Below the pieces are notes generated by a model. It worked only from the letters and a program-made list of their open reading frames with translations. It ran no database searches and was not told where the DNA came from. 64,000 nucleotides of DNA from NCBI GenBank assembly GCA_013396655.1, contig WBMV01001018.1, positions 1,940,778 through 2,004,777 of the forward strand, written 5' to 3'. Positions 62,901-64,000 of the stretch are shown here, one piece after another. Each line of letters begins with the position of its first letter. Positions within the stretch are counted from its first letter, which is position 1. This DNA is from Campylorhamphus procurvoides. Taxonomy: Eukaryota; Chordata; Aves; Passeriformes; Dendrocolaptidae. The translations under genes were made by a program, and so were the position numbers.

Positions 62901-63455
62901 TGACTGTTCCACATGGGGGATGGCACACAAGAGAGGCATGGTCAAATCTCTAAAACTAATCAAAAAAGAGACAACCTGTTCTCTGTTCTAGCTCTTCCAT
63001 CACACCACTGCTTTCTTACATTTAATGTGTATGCAAGTTCTGTGCAATCCTCTATTAAAATACATCTTGCTCCTTCAAATCCTGGACTGGAATAAGTAAT
63101 ATAGTGAGCATTCAGCCCAAATATTGTCATTTACACCTCTGTCCAGATTTAGGACAGTATAAAAGAATATGAGCTTTATCCTAAACACTTCAGCTCCTAT
63201 ACAATGAGGCAGTAATAGCTAAAATCTGAGGTTAGGTAGAGAACATGCAAAAAGAGCTCATGAATTGATGCCAAGGGAATCTCTAAATTGGAGATCCTGG
63301 TAACTGGGTTAAATTGAGATGCAGCAATGAAGCATTGCTGGGCTTCAGAAGCCAATTGCTGGGGTAACAAATCCACAGCATTAGCAAACAGTGGGTGGCT
63401 GGATAGAGCTTATTTGCTCACCTGGTAAGTGGAGGGAGAAATATCTGCTCCCCAT
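59981..63455. other. AT-rich non-coding sequence
   Basis: No gene is recognisable. It includes the (AT)n microsatellite at 60694-60711, an AT-only stretch with the palindrome TTTAAATTTAAA (61146-61157), and a modest GC-rich patch with a few CpGs at 61610-61810. The stretch 62330-62620 is purine-rich (many AGAAG, GGAAG strings) on the plus strand and might be an eroded repeat, but no family is recognised. Confidence 0.6.
60694..60711. repeat. (AT)9 microsatellite
   Basis: Eighteen bases of uninterrupted AT dinucleotide repeat. It is long enough to be length-polymorphic. Confidence 0.9.
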
Positions 63456-63510
63456 CCCCTCTTTCATCTGAGCCTGTGCAGTCAATGGGATCCTTTTCAT
63501 TGACTTCTAA
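63456..63510 (+). mobile_element. Possible ancient amniote repeat with AGTCAATG hairpin
   Basis: AGTCAATG (63480-63487) and CATTGACT (63498-63505) are exact inverted arms across 10 bases. The phrase resembles a repeat common in turtle, crocodile and bird DNA that reads 'AGTCAATGGGA...CCATTGACTTCAATGGG'. The assignment rests on remembered likeness, and the element's family and ends are not determined. Confidence 0.4.
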
Positions 63511-63715
63511 GATGAAATGAAATCTTTCGAAACAAGGGAATAAACTAGTTCCTGGTATTTTCACTATCTGGAATGTTAAAAGAGGATAATATTAAACCAA
63601 CTAAAAATGATTTGACACTTTTTTCCTGTTGAGAACAATTTTTGTTCCCTTTAGGACACCCCTATTGTCAGCAAGCTTTTAACTCATTTGTCCAAATTGC
63701 TTGAGTAGTATAATT
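63511..63715. other. Short non-coding gap
   Basis: AT-rich sequence between two possible old repeat fragments. Nothing further is recognisable, and it may belong to the same eroded element. Confidence 0.5.
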
Positions 63716-63790
63716 CTGCTGCAACTCCATTAAAGTCACTCGGGCTTTGCCAGTTCAGCTTCCTGGAATTCAGTTGAGTTAAACTGGTAG
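63716..63790 (+). mobile_element. Possible ancient amniote repeat fragment
   Basis: CTGCAACTCCATTAAAGTCA followed by GGGCTTTGCCAGTTCAGCTTC resembles the 'CAACTCCATTGAAGTCAATG ... GTTTTGCC' phrase of the same old repeat class suspected at 63456-63510. The remainder to the window end is AT-rich with no feature seen. Confidence 0.35.
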
Positions 63791-64000
63791 GAAAGTGTTT
63801 CAATAACGTGGTGAATCCTGTCACTTCGAACTCGCAATTTTTGCATCCCTGTTTTTGCTGTTTATATCCTTTATTTTCTTTGTAGGTTGCCCTTTTTCCC
63901 TCCTAAACAATTCTGTTCCATTCTCACACATTTGATTCTTTCTGGTAGCATTTTCTCAAATCCTAGTTCCAAACGGGAGTGGTATTTGTTTACTCCTTTC

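Noticed and set aside
1..64000. tRNA, rRNA, snRNA, microRNA hairpins, CRISPR arrays, mitochondrial insertions or retroviral gag/pol/env
   Set aside because: I looked for characteristic motifs of each while reading both strands and found none that could be supported.

Overview
The window looks like vertebrate, most likely bird, nuclear DNA from an intergenic or long-intron region. The evidence is a clear 5'-truncated CR1 LINE 3' end at 6811-7064 (the dominant avian retroposon), a second CR1 3' end at 4651-4712, an older CR1/L3-type copy at 59600-59980, AT-rich single-copy-like sequence, very low CpG outside small pockets, and almost no SINEs. The species cannot be named from this. The CR1 style fits a neoavian or passerine genome, but that is inference.

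I find no protein-coding gene, rRNA or tRNA, and no prokaryotic-type operon, CRISPR array or defence system. Open frames are short (the longest is 182 codons at 44052-44600), lie in GC-rich pockets on both strands and in overlapping frames, and match no family I recognise. They behave as chance frames. No exon with convincing splice sites and coding composition was found, although isolated splice-like signals occur.

Layout. 1-4650: AT-rich unique sequence with one GC pocket (about 3690-4110). 4651-7064: CR1 cluster of three fragments of different age. 7065-30060: mostly unannotatable AT-rich DNA with simple repeats, degenerate MIR-like remnants (12741-12875, 22651-22742), a 14-bp tandem repeat carrying an octamer motif (18624-18661) and TAAT-rich inverted repeats (9617-9644, 10808-10866). 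30060-30850: a CpG-bearing, LTR-like segment on the minus strand followed by a palindrome-rich AT stretch. 31860-32470: GC-rich pocket with a small CpG cluster. 33950-48850: unique sequence with palindromic homeodomain-type motifs, several GC pockets and a possible LTR remnant near 35301-35500. 48851-64000: ancient amniote repeat fragments, a GC pocket at 58690-59080, the old CR1 copy, an (AT)n microsatellite, and two further old repeat pieces near the right edge.

Nothing here amounts to a demonstrable new system. The best leads are the LTR-like insertion with its adjoining palindromes, the isolated CpG cluster, and the segments with palindromic homeodomain motifs that could be conserved non-coding regulatory elements. 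All of these need alignment to other bird genomes to decide.
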